This document shows positions 1 to 7,522 of a stretch of DNA of 10,721 bases, one piece after another. Within the stretch, counting starts at the first letter, position 1; each line of letters opens with the position of its first letter. A program made the translations under genes and the position numbers. Origin of the DNA: Pseudomonadota bacterium (GTDB lineage: Bacteria; Pseudomonadota; Alphaproteobacteria; Rhizobiales; Devosiaceae); contig JAEWHZ010000066.1 in assembly GCA_023387585.1 (NCBI GenBank), positions 1 through 10,721 of the forward strand. Reading direction: 5' to 3'. A model generated the notes under the pieces. That model made no database searches and was not told the origin of the DNA. It worked only from the letters and a program-made list of their open reading frames with translations.

Positions 1-420
1 GGCGAAGCCGGTCTTGCCGTGCCGTTCGGCCAGTTCGGCGATGCGCCGCGTCAGGGCCGCGCCCTCTATCGGCCGCGCGAGATAGTCGTGGGCGCCGGCG
101 CGCATGGCGGCGACGGCCCGCGACACCGACCCGCCATCGGCCATGGCCAGGACCAGCGCGCCCTGGGCGAGCCGCACCAGCCTGCCCACCGTCTCCTCGT
201 CCTGGGTGCCCAGATCGGCGAGGCTGGCGAGATCGGCCAGCACCACGCCGAAACCGGTGCCGCGCAGCGCCTCGGCGGCCGCCTTGCCGCCGCGTACGTG
301 ACGGATGGCGCCGAACGCATCCCCGAGCCCTGCACGCAGCGTGCGGGCCCGGGCTGGATCGGCCTCGACCAGCAGCATCGCGTGTTCGACCCCGTTCGCG
401 CGAGCGGGCTCAGTTGCCAT
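1..420 (-). CDS. Response-regulator receiver-like protein, N-terminal part (runs off left edge)
   Basis: The minus strand is open from an ATG at 420 to the window edge, giving 140 residues with no stop. The sequence follows a CheY-like receiver fold: a first strand reading MLLVEADP (residues 15-22), the probable phospho-acceptor D63 in VVLADL, and the late pattern MRAGAHDYLARP (106-117). Key positions are altered: the acidic pair reads E19-A20-D21, the usual Thr/Ser after strand 4 is A92/M93, and the near-invariant Lys is R116. A GAGGG sequence 8 nt before the ATG supports this start; an in-frame ATG at 435 is the alternative. The protein continues past residue 140. In Hyphomicrobiales similar receivers are often followed by a sigma-54 AAA+ domain, but that part is outside the window. 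It is divergent from the EAL protein gene. Receiver fold fairly sure, full identity unknown. Confidence 0.75.
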   Translation of the reverse strand, partial: MATEPARANGVEHAMLLVEADPARARTLRAGLGDAFGAIRHVRGGKAAAEALRGTGFGVVLADLASLADLGTQDEETVGRLVRLAQGALVLAMADGGSVSRAVAAMRAGAHDYLARPIEGAALTRRIAELAERHGKTGFA

Positions 421-531
421 CCGCAGGTCCCTCATGTGGTCCGGCAGGGCCTCCCGGTCGATGCCGGCCGGCCCGAAAACTCTCTTCGTGGCGGCGATCT
501 TCGGCCGGGCATGGTAAATATTCCGTTGTTG

Positions 532-566
532 CCGGCCGGCGGACTGCTTTGCCGCCCGCCGGCCGG
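532..566. repeat. GC-rich 11-bp inverted repeat in divergent intergenic region
   Basis: The arms CCGGCCGGCGG (532-542) and CCGCCGGCCGG (556-566) are perfectly complementary around a 13-nt spacer. The dyad lies between two divergently transcribed genes, about 110 nt before the minus-strand start and 77 nt before the plus-strand start. There is no T-run and no gene ends here, so it is unlikely to be an intrinsic terminator. It could be an operator or an mRNA leader hairpin. GC-rich palindromes also arise easily by chance at this base composition. The rest of 421-642 holds no gene; an AT-richer TAAATATT at 515-522 could belong to a promoter but no convincing -35 partner is visible. Confidence 0.5.
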
Positions 567-642
567 ATGCTATGGAACCGGATCGAATCTGCGGCGGAAC
601 GGCCGCGTCGGCGGCGATGACTTCGGGGGTCGAACAGCGCGC

Positions 643-1911
643 GTGCAGGCCTTGGTCTACATCTTCATCGTCATTGCCGCGCTCGCCGTAGCCGGCGCCG
701 GCTATTTCGGCCTCGCCTTCACGCCCATCGACGCCCTGCTCGCTGCCCTGGTCTTCGGCTGCATCGCCGTCACCATCGTCGAGCGCGTGCTGCGCATTCG
801 TGCGCAGGCGCGGCTCGAAAAGGCGATCGAGGATTTGTCGCGCCTGCTCTCGACCGATGCACAGGCCGGCGCCGTCCTGAGCCAGCGCGTCACCCGGCTG
901 GGCGAGGAGAATGCCGGCAAGCGCATCGAGGCGCTCGAGGCCGACATCTCGGTGCTCGGCACGGTGATCCGCCAGGTGGCCGAGGCGGTATCCGACATAG
1001 AGGATCGCGGCCGGCCCGGCCCGGCCCCGACCGTCGCTGCCCCCGGAACGGCGCCGGAGCGCCAGGCCGCCGTGCCGGTCGAGCCGATGCTGGTCCATGC
1101 CCGTCCGCCCGATCCCGAGCCGGTCATCCCGCTCGAAATGCTGCGCCAGGCGCTGGACGAGAACCGGCTGGTGTTCCACGTCCAGCCCGTCGTGACCCTG
1201 CCGCAGCGCCGCCCGCAGAGCTATGATCTGTTGCCGCGCCTGCTGCTCGAGGACGGCGACCTGGCCGACGGCGTCGATTTCCTGCCGCGCCGCGGCGGCG
1301 AGGAGCTGCTGCGCCGGATCGAGGGCAGCGCACTGGTCGAGGCGGTCACCATAACCCGCCGCTCGCGCACCGGCGGGGCGCCCGTGGTGCTCAACGTGCC
1401 GCTGGGGAAGGCGACGCTGTGCGATCCGGCCGCCGCCGAGCAATTGCGCGTGACCATCGAGGCCAACCGGGCGCTGAACGAGAACATCGTCTTCATGCTC
1501 ACGGAAGCCGCCTGGAACGATCTCGACGAGATCGGCAGGGCGACGCTCGACCGGCTGCGCCGGCTCGGCATCGGCTTCGCCATTTCCGGGGCGACGACGC
1601 TGCGCTTCGATGCCGCCGCGCTGTCGCAGCGCGGGGTGATGTCGGTGCGCGTGCCGGCGGGGCCGTTCCTGTCGGCGCCCGAGATCTATACCGATCTGCA
1701 CCGCGCCGACGTGCCCGCCTATCTGCGGCGCTTCGACATCGACCTCGTCGCCTCCAACGTCGCCGGCGAGCGCGAGATCGTCGAGCTGCTCGAGGACGGC
1801 ATCGGCTTCGCCACGGGATCGCATATCGCCCCGCCCGGGCCGGCGCGTGCCGATCTGGTGGGCGAGCGGCCGCGCGAGAGCAACTGGCCGCGCCGCGCCG
1901 AACTCAACTGA
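643..1911 (+). CDS. Membrane-anchored degenerate EAL-domain protein (TipF-like architecture)
   Basis: From a GTG at 643 this encodes 422 residues. Order: two hydrophobic helices (about 4-25 and 29-46), a charged coiled-coil stretch (about 52-122), a Pro/Ala-rich linker to about 160, then an EAL domain (about 162-412). The EAL fold is recognisable from QPVV, LNVPL, the TE at 287-288 and the C-terminal VASNVAGEREIVELLEDGIG. The catalytic signature is eroded: the EAL motif reads D195-L-L, the DDFG pair is S315-G316, the KxD segment is R336-V-P, and AEGVE is ASNVAG. R199, next to the EAL motif, is kept. Cyclic-di-GMP hydrolysis is therefore unlikely; a ligand-sensing or scaffold role is more plausible. 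Caulobacter TipF, a flagellar c-di-GMP effector, has the same layout, but orthology is my inference. The frame stays open upstream to base 19, but that part is antisense to the receiver gene and lacks domain sense; the GTG sits just before the first helix. Confidence 0.8.
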   Translation: MQALVYIFIVIAALAVAGAGYFGLAFTPIDALLAALVFGCIAVTIVERVLRIRAQARLEKAIEDLSRLLSTDAQAGAVLSQRVTRLGEENAGKRIEALEADISVLGTVIRQVAEAVSDIEDRGRPGPAPTVAAPGTAPERQAAVPVEPMLVHARPPDPEPVIPLEMLRQALDENRLVFHVQPVVTLPQRRPQSYDLLPRLLLEDGDLADGVDFLPRRGGEELLRRIEGSALVEAVTITRRSRTGGAPVVLNVPLGKATLCDPAAAEQLRVTIEANRALNENIVFMLTEAAWNDLDEIGRATLDRLRRLGIGFAISGATTLRFDAAALSQRGVMSVRVPAGPFLSAPEIYTDLHRADVPAYLRRFDIDLVASNVAGEREIVELLEDGIGFATGSHIAPPGPARADLVGERPRESNWPRRAELN

Positions 1912-1980
1912 ATGCGGGCTTGATTTGCGCTGCCCGCGCGTTCATGCAGGGGCCAGACCAACCGATCCGAAGCCGCAACC

Positions 1981-2838
1981 ATGACTGCAAACCCCTCCGG
2001 CCTGTCCGAACTCGCGCCGCGCTACGACGCCGTGCTCTCCGATGTCTGGGGGGTGGTCCACAACGGCGTCGCCGCGTTCGAGCCGGCGGTCGAGGCGCTG
2101 CTGCGCTTCCGGCAGGGCGGGGGCAAGGTGGTGCTGATCACCAATGCGCCGCGCCCGTCCGGGCCGATCCGCGCCATGCTCGACCGGCTCGGCGTGCCGC
2201 GCGAAGCCTATGACGCCATCGTCTCCTCGGGCGATGCCACTCGCGCGATGGTCGCGCGCTATCGCGGCCGGGTCATCCACCATGTCGGCCCGCCCGACGA
2301 GGACGACGCGCTCTATGAAGGGCTCGACATCACCCGCGGATCGGCGGAGGAAGCCGAAGTGGTGGTGGTGACCGATCTCGACACCGACGACGACACCCCG
2401 GAAATGTACCGCGCCCGCGCCGAATACTGGCTGTCGCGCAAGCTCAGGATGATCTGCGCCAATCCCGACCGCGTGGTCGAGCATGGCGAGCGCATCATCT
2501 ATTGCGGCGGCGCGCTGGCCGATCTCTACGCCGCCATGGGCGGCATGGTGCTGATGGCCGGCAAGCCCTATCAGCCGATCTACGAACAGGCTTTCGCCCT
2601 CGCCTCCGAGGCATATGGCGGCCCGCTGGACAAGGCTCGCGTGCTGGCGATCGGCGACAGCGTGCGCACCGACGCCACCGGCGCCGCCGCCTTCGGGGTC
2701 GACCTGTTCTTCGTCACCGGCTCGATCCACGCCGCCGAGCTCGACGCCTTCGGCAATCCCGACCCCGAGGCCATCGCCGAGCTGGTGGCGCCGAGCCGCG
2801 CCAACATGGTCGGCTTCGCCCCGCGCCTCGCCTGGTGA
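1981..2838 (+). CDS. HAD-superfamily class IIA hydrolase-like protein (TIGR01459 type)
   Basis: A 285-residue cytosolic protein of the HAD class IIA group (NagD-like), matching the alphaproteobacterial TIGR01459 type in length and motifs. Motif I is D21-V-W23-G-V-V-H-N-G, motif II is L-I-T54-N55, motif III is K195 in MAGKPY, and motif IV is IGDSVRTD with D226 and D231. The cap domain lies between motifs II and III. The nucleophile D21 is present, but the second motif-I Asp, the usual acid/base in HAD phosphatases, is W23; as far as I recall this is typical of the family. The substrate is unknown. The gene begins 69 nt after the EAL gene and ends 4 nt before ribF, so it is probably co-transcribed and translationally coupled with ribF. 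RibF makes FMN and FAD, which makes a nucleotide or flavin-phosphate substrate conceivable, but this is speculation. The ribosome binding site before the ATG is weak. Confidence 0.88.
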   Translation: MTANPSGLSELAPRYDAVLSDVWGVVHNGVAAFEPAVEALLRFRQGGGKVVLITNAPRPSGPIRAMLDRLGVPREAYDAIVSSGDATRAMVARYRGRVIHHVGPPDEDDALYEGLDITRGSAEEAEVVVVTDLDTDDDTPEMYRARAEYWLSRKLRMICANPDRVVEHGERIIYCGGALADLYAAMGGMVLMAGKPYQPIYEQAFALASEAYGGPLDKARVLAIGDSVRTDATGAAAFGVDLFFVTGSIHAAELDAFGNPDPEAIAELVAPSRANMVGFAPRLAW

Positions 2839-2842
2839 TCCG

Positions 2843-3823
2843 GTGACGCGTCCCTTCTTCGCCGCCGGCGCGCTCGAAAACCTGCCGCCGGCGCTGCGCG
2901 GCGGCATGGTGGCCATCGGCAATTTCGACGGCTTCCATCGTGGCCACCAGTCGATTCTGTCCGAACTGCGCCGCGAAGCCGACGCGGCCGGCGTGCCGGC
3001 GCTGGTGCTGACCTTCGAGCCGCATCCGCGCGACGTGTTCGCGCCGGCGCCGTTCCTGTTCCGGCTGACGCCCGAGCCGGCCAAGATGCGGCTGGCCGAG
3101 GCGCTGGGGCTCGACGGCATCGTCGTCCTGCCGTTCACGCGCGAATTCTCGCAGATCGAGGCCGAGGATTTCGTCGCCGACATCCTGGTCGGCGCGCTCG
3201 ATGTGCGCGGCGTGGTGATCGGGGAGGATTTCCATTTCGGTCGCCAGCGCCGCGGCACGCCCGCCTTCCTCGCCACCGCCGGCGAGCGCCACGGCTTCTC
3301 GGTCACCGCGCGCGGGCTGATCGACGAGCGCGACGAGGTCATCTCCTCCTCGCGCATCCGCGCGGCGCTGGGCGAGGGCGATATCGGCGCCGCCAACCGG
3401 CTGCTCGGCTATCACTGGTTCTTTTCCGGCACGGTGGTGGACGGGGACAAACGCGGGCGCGAGCTCGGCTATCCCACCGCCAACATCGCCGCCCCGCCCG
3501 GCTTCGCGCTGGCTCAGGGCGTCTATGCCGTGCGCGCCGAGCTCGACGGGCGGCTGATCGACGGCGTCGCCGGCCATGGCAAGCCGATGTTCGACAATCA
3601 CCGCCCGCCCTTCGAGACGCATCTGTTCGATTTCGACGCCGATATCTACGGCCGCACGCTGACGGTGGCGGTGGTCGATTTCCTGCGCGGCCAGGAGGTG
3701 TTCGACGGGCTCGACGCGCTGGTCGCCGCCATGGACCGCGACAGCCGCAACGCCCGCGCGGCGCTGGCGCGGATGCGGGCACTCAGCCCGCTCGACGTGC
3801 GGCTGGGTTTTGCAGGAAGCTAA
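2843..3823 (+). CDS. ribF: Bifunctional riboflavin kinase / FAD synthetase
   Basis: RibF phosphorylates riboflavin to FMN and adenylylates FMN to FAD in the cytosol. The 326-residue product has the N-terminal nucleotidyltransferase domain with G26-NFDGFHRGH-Q36, the TFEPHPRD segment, and I167-SSSRIR-R173 (the second ATP-binding motif). The C-terminal flavokinase domain follows, with GYPTAN (P211-T212-A213-N214) and the later FETHLFDFDADIYG, whose Glu matches the catalytic base. The usual GxxPTF segment reads GKPMF here, a small departure from the family. The start is a GTG only 4 nt after the HAD stop; earlier in-frame positions lie inside the HAD gene and add no domain sequence. The proximity implies translational coupling. 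The TAA stop at 3821-3823 overlaps the TAG of the convergent gene. Confidence 0.96.
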   Translation: MTRPFFAAGALENLPPALRGGMVAIGNFDGFHRGHQSILSELRREADAAGVPALVLTFEPHPRDVFAPAPFLFRLTPEPAKMRLAEALGLDGIVVLPFTREFSQIEAEDFVADILVGALDVRGVVIGEDFHFGRQRRGTPAFLATAGERHGFSVTARGLIDERDEVISSSRIRAALGEGDIGAANRLLGYHWFFSGTVVDGDKRGRELGYPTANIAAPPGFALAQGVYAVRAELDGRLIDGVAGHGKPMFDNHRPPFETHLFDFDADIYGRTLTVAVVDFLRGQEVFDGLDALVAAMDRDSRNARAALARMRALSPLDVRLGFAGS

Positions 3824-4428
3824 TAACGAAAGCGAAGCCCGATGGTGCCTGCATTGGCGCCGTCGCCCATGCCGTTCACGGTGCCCCAGGCACCGGAGCG
3901 GTGCTGGATGCGATAGAAGGCTTCCACGTCGGAATCCGCACCGATCGAGGTGGCGATCTCGGGCGCGATATAGATCAGGGCATGTGGATCGGCGCCCGGC
4001 GCCACGCGCTGGCTTTCGATGCCGATCGTGTCGGTGACCGCCGACACGCCGAGGGTCAGCGACGGGGTGATGGCGACCGGCCCGATAGACAGGCCCTCAT
4101 AGCGCCCGACCAGCCCGGCCCAGGCCTCGCCCGCCACCCTTTCGCCCGCCCGCATGGCGACGCCGCCCTCGACCCCCAGGCGCACGCCGATATCGGTTTC
4201 GACGAGGAAGCGCTGATAGCCGGCGCCGAACACGACATTGTCCTCGTAGCTGAGCCCGAACGGGCCGCCCGGATTGAGGATGCCCTCCATGTGGTCGGTG
4301 AAATAGCGCCCGCCGAAGGCGAACACGGCCTCGTCGGGCCGCTCGGCCTGCTGGGCGACGGCGAAGGCGGGCACGAAAATGGAGATGATAAGGATCGCGC
4401 CGAGCGCGCGTGCAAAAGTCCCGGTCAT
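3820..4428 (-). CDS. Secreted outer-membrane beta-barrel protein, possibly PagL-like acyloxyacyl hydrolase
   Basis: A 202-residue protein with a Sec signal peptide: a short N-terminus with one Arg, a hydrophobic core (about 8-25) and an AVA-QQ cleavage site. The mature part is rich in alternating Gly and aromatic residues and ends in GLRFRY, the terminal aromatic signature of outer-membrane barrels. The C-terminal QHRSGAW has the His-x-Ser spacing of the lipid A 3-O-deacylase PagL and is followed by GMGDGAN, which resembles alphaproteobacterial acyloxyacyl-hydrolase annotations. The acidic triad member is not clear: PagL has Glu 12 residues after the Ser, while here an Asp falls at 11. Catalysis is therefore unproven and a structural porin-like barrel is possible. 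ATG 4428 is chosen because the signal peptide follows directly; the frame opens to an ATG at 4494, which would add 22 residues before it. The gene converges on ribF and diverges from ileS. Confidence 0.75.
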   Translation of the reverse strand: MTGTFARALGAILIISIFVPAFAVAQQAERPDEAVFAFGGRYFTDHMEGILNPGGPFGLSYEDNVVFGAGYQRFLVETDIGVRLGVEGGVAMRAGERVAGEAWAGLVGRYEGLSIGPVAITPSLTLGVSAVTDTIGIESQRVAPGADPHALIYIAPEIATSIGADSDVEAFYRIQHRSGAWGTVNGMGDGANAGTIGLRFRY

Positions 4429-4533
4429 GAATCTGATCCGTTCGGCGCCCCCGCTGGGTAGATAACTTGCCGGGGTTGCCGCAGGTTTCATCACGACTGG
4501 AGCGATGGCGGCGACACGGCGCGGCGAAACCTT

Positions 4534-4562
4534 TTGCCCCGGCCGGATGGCCTTGCTACAAG
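4534..4562 (+). promoter_or_regulatory. Candidate housekeeping promoter for ileS
   Basis: TTGCCC at 4534-4539 and GCTACAAG at 4555-4562 match the Caulobacter-type sigma-73 consensus (TTGACG, a 10-14 nt gap, then GCTANAWC), with a slightly long gap of 15 nt. Read as a sigma-70 promoter, TTGCCC and TACAAG are 17 nt apart. Transcription would begin near 4568-4570, about 32 nt before the ileS ATG. No stem-loop or T-box-like structure is apparent in the short leader. This is a pattern match only. Confidence 0.5.
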
Positions 4563-4600
4563 GCGCCCGGTTCTCCCCAACACCACCGATTGCCGCCGAG

Positions 4601-7522
4601 ATGACCGATACCGCATCGCGCGCGACCGAAACCGACTATTCGGCCACGCTGTTCCTGCCCCAGACCGACTTCCCCATGCGCGCCGGCCTGCCGGATCGCG
4701 AGCCGATCTGGCTCGAGCGCTGGAACAGGCTCGATATTTTCGCGCGCCAGCGCGAACAGGCCAAGGACCGGCCGCTGTTCACGCTGCATGACGGTCCGCC
4801 CTATGCCAATGGCAACATCCATATCGGGCACGCGCTGAACAAGACGCTCAAGGACCTCGTGTCGCGCTCGATGCAGATGCTGGGCTACAATTCCGCCTAT
4901 GTGCCGGGCTGGGACTGCCACGGCCTGCCCATCGAGTGGAAGATCGAGGAGCAGTATCGCGCCCGGGGCAAGGACAAGAACGATGTCCCGGTGATCGAAT
5001 TCCGCCAGGAGTGCCGCGCCTTCGCCGCGCAATGGGTGGACGTGCAGCGCGAGGAGTTCAAGCGGCTCGGCGTCCTGGGCGAGTGGGACAATCCCTATCT
5101 AACCATGAGCTTCGACGCCGAGGCGCAGATCGCGCGCGAACTAATGAAGGTCGCGACCTCCGGCCAGCTCTATCGCGGCTCCAAGCCGGTGATGTGGAGC
5201 GTGGTGGAACGCACGGCTCTGGCCGAGGCGGAGATCGAATATCAGGATTACGAGAGCGACGCGATCTGGGTGAAGTTTCCGGTGACCGCCGGTGCCCACA
5301 TAGGCGCCTCGGTCGTCATCTGGACGACGACGCCCTGGACCATCCCGGCCAACCGCGCCGTCAGTTTCTCGTCACGGATCGAATACGGGCTCTATGAGGT
5401 CACGTCCGCCGAGAATGATTTCGGCCCGCAGCCGGGCGAAAAGCTGATCTTCGCCGACAAGCTCGCAGCCGAATGCGCCGCCAAGGCGAAGGTCACGCTT
5501 GATCGTGTCGCGGGCGTCAGCGCCGCCGAACTCGCCGCCATCACTTGCGCCCATCCGCTGCGCGGCTTCGGCGGCGGCTATGATTTCGACGTGCCGCTGC
5601 TCGATGGCGAGCATGTCACCGACGACGCCGGCACCGGGTTCGTGCACACCGCGCCCGGCCACGGCACCGACGACTTCGAGGTGTGGATGTCGAGCGGGCG
5701 CGCGCTGACGGCGCGCGGCATCGACACGCATATCCCCTTCGCCGTCGACGACGCGGGCTTTTACACCAGGGACGCGCCGGGCTTCGAAGGCGCGCGGGTG
5801 ATCGATGATTCCGGCAAGAAGGGCGATGCGAACAAGCGGGTCATCGAGGCGCTGATCGGCGCCGACAAGCTGTTCGCGCGCGGCCGGCTCAAGCACCAGT
5901 ATCCGCATTCCTGGCGTTCGAAGAAGCCGGTGATCTACCGCAACACCCCGCAATGGTTCGTCTATATGGACGAGCCGATCGCCGGGGAGGAGGGCGACAC
6001 GCTGCGCGTGCGCGCCTTGCGCGCCGTCGATGCGACCAAATTCTATCCCGCCGCCGGGCAGAACCGGTTGCGCTCGATGATCGCCGAGCGCCCCGACTGG
6101 GTGCTCAGCCGCCAGCGCGCCTGGGGCGTGCCGATCACGGTGTTCGTGAACAAGCAGACGGGCGAGGTTCTCAAGGACGAGGCGGTCAACGAGCGCATCG
6201 CCCAGAGTTTTGAGGAAGAGGGCGCCGACGCCTGGTACAAGCCCGGCGCCGCCGCGCGCTATCTCGGCGAGCGCTACAGCGCCGACGACTTCGAGATGGT
6301 CACCGACATCCTAGACGTGTGGTTCGACTCCGGCTCGACCCACGCCTTCGTGCTGCGCAACAAGCAGAAATGGCCGCATCTGAAATTTCCGGCCTCGATG
6401 TATCTCGAAGGCTCGGACCAGCATCGCGGCTGGTTCCATTCCTCGCTGCTCGAAAGCTGCGCCACCAACGGCCACGCGCCCTATGAAAGCGTGCTGACCC
6501 ATGGCTTCACCATGGACGGCGAGGGGCGCAAGATGTCGAAATCGCTCGGCAACGTCGTGGCGCCGCAAGAGATCATCAAGCAGTACGGCGCCGACATATT
6601 GCGCCTCTGGGTCGCGTCCGCGGACTATTCCGAGGATCTGCGGCTGGGCAAGGAGATCATCAAGACCACGGTTGACGCTTATCGCAAGCTGCGGAACACG
6701 CTGCGCTGGCTGCTGGGCAATCTCGCCCATTTCACCGAGGCCGACCGCACGGCGCAGGCCGACATGCCCGAGCTCGAAAGGCTGATCCTGCATCGGGTGA
6801 GCCAGCTCGATGAGGAGGTGCGCCGCGCTTATCGCGAATACGACTATCGCCGCGTCGTCACGCTGTTGTCGAACTTCATGAATGTCGAGCTGTCTGCCTT
6901 CTATTTCGACATCCGCAAGGACGCGCTCTATTGCGATCCGATCTCCTCGGTGCGGCGCCGCGCGGCGCTGACCGTGCTCGACACGCTGTTCGACTGCCTC
7001 ACCGCCTGGCTGGCGCCCATTCTGGTGTTCACCATGGAAGAGGTATGGCTGGAGCGCCATGGCGGGCCCGAGGACTCGGTGCATCTGCGCCTGTTCCCCG
7101 AAGTGCCGGCCGACTGGCGCGACGACGCGCTCGCCGCCCGGTGGCAGTTGATCCGACAGGTGCGGCGCGTGGTGACCGGGGCGCTGGAGATCGAGCGGCG
7201 CGAAAAGCGCATCGGTTCCTCGCTCGAGGCGGCGCCGAAGGTCTATGTCTCGGATGCGCGCCTGTTCGTCGCGCTCGAAGGGCAGGACCTGGCCGAGATC
7301 GCCATCACCTCCGATATCGACATCGTCCAGAACGAGGGCCCGCACGAGGCCTTCCGCATAGACGAGGTGCCGGGGGTGTCGGTGGTGCCGGCGCTGGCCG
7401 AGGGCAATCGCTGCGCGCGCTCGTGGAAGGTTCTGCCCGAGGTCGGCACCGATCCGGACTATCCCGACGTCACCCTGCGCGACGCCCGGGCCCTGCGCGA
7501 ACGCGCCGCCGCCGGTCTGTGA
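4601..7522 (+). CDS. ileS: Isoleucyl-tRNA synthetase (class Ia)
   Basis: IleRS charges tRNA-Ile and hydrolyses mischarged valine. The 973-residue product has the HIGH signature (H74-I-G-H77, preceded by PPYANGNI), the CP1 editing domain with W241-TTTPWTIPANR and the HGTDDF segment (H354, D357, D358), the WFDSGST and GSDQHRGWFHS segments, and KMSKS at 644-648. The anticodon-binding helical domain covers about 700-900. The C-terminus keeps only C938 in CARSWKVLPEVG, so the four-Cys zinc ribbon known from E. coli IleRS is absent. ATG 4601 is chosen because the promoter-like pair at 4534-4562 lies inside the longer reading frame that opens at 4505, and the extra 32 residues look unlike the family. 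Its stop shares one base with the lspA start; pairing of ileS and lspA is common in Proteobacteria. Confidence 0.98.
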   Translation: MTDTASRATETDYSATLFLPQTDFPMRAGLPDREPIWLERWNRLDIFARQREQAKDRPLFTLHDGPPYANGNIHIGHALNKTLKDLVSRSMQMLGYNSAYVPGWDCHGLPIEWKIEEQYRARGKDKNDVPVIEFRQECRAFAAQWVDVQREEFKRLGVLGEWDNPYLTMSFDAEAQIARELMKVATSGQLYRGSKPVMWSVVERTALAEAEIEYQDYESDAIWVKFPVTAGAHIGASVVIWTTTPWTIPANRAVSFSSRIEYGLYEVTSAENDFGPQPGEKLIFADKLAAECAAKAKVTLDRVAGVSAAELAAITCAHPLRGFGGGYDFDVPLLDGEHVTDDAGTGFVHTAPGHGTDDFEVWMSSGRALTARGIDTHIPFAVDDAGFYTRDAPGFEGARVIDDSGKKGDANKRVIEALIGADKLFARGRLKHQYPHSWRSKKPVIYRNTPQWFVYMDEPIAGEEGDTLRVRALRAVDATKFYPAAGQNRLRSMIAERPDWVLSRQRAWGVPITVFVNKQTGEVLKDEAVNERIAQSFEEEGADAWYKPGAAARYLGERYSADDFEMVTDILDVWFDSGSTHAFVLRNKQKWPHLKFPASMYLEGSDQHRGWFHSSLLESCATNGHAPYESVLTHGFTMDGEGRKMSKSLGNVVAPQEIIKQYGADILRLWVASADYSEDLRLGKEIIKTTVDAYRKLRNTLRWLLGNLAHFTEADRTAQADMPELERLILHRVSQLDEEVRRAYREYDYRRVVTLLSNFMNVELSAFYFDIRKDALYCDPISSVRRRAALTVLDTLFDCLTAWLAPILVFTMEEVWLERHGGPEDSVHLRLFPEVPADWRDDALAARWQLIRQVRRVVTGALEIERREKRIGSSLEAAPKVYVSDARLFVALEGQDLAEIAITSDIDIVQNEGPHEAFRIDEVPGVSVVPALAEGNRCARSWKVLPEVGTDPDYPDVTLRDARALRERAAAGL

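Noticed and set aside
19..642. Plus-strand open frame extending the EAL protein upstream by about 208 residues
   Set aside because: It is antisense to a recognisable receiver domain and then crosses the intergenic dyad; its translation has no domain-like character, and the first helix begins right after GTG 643.
1914..1937. Small dyad GCGGGC/GCCCGC after the EAL gene
   Set aside because: The stem is only 6 bp with a 12-nt loop and no T-run follows, so it does not support a terminator at this GC content.
1942..3396. 484-codon open frame on the minus strand opposite the HAD gene and ribF
   Set aside because: It is a GC-driven shadow of two genes with complete motif sets; its translation is low-complexity with no recognisable domain.
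6311..7345. 344-codon minus-strand open frame inside ileS
   Set aside because: It lies fully antisense to the conserved C-terminal half of ileS and shows no family features.
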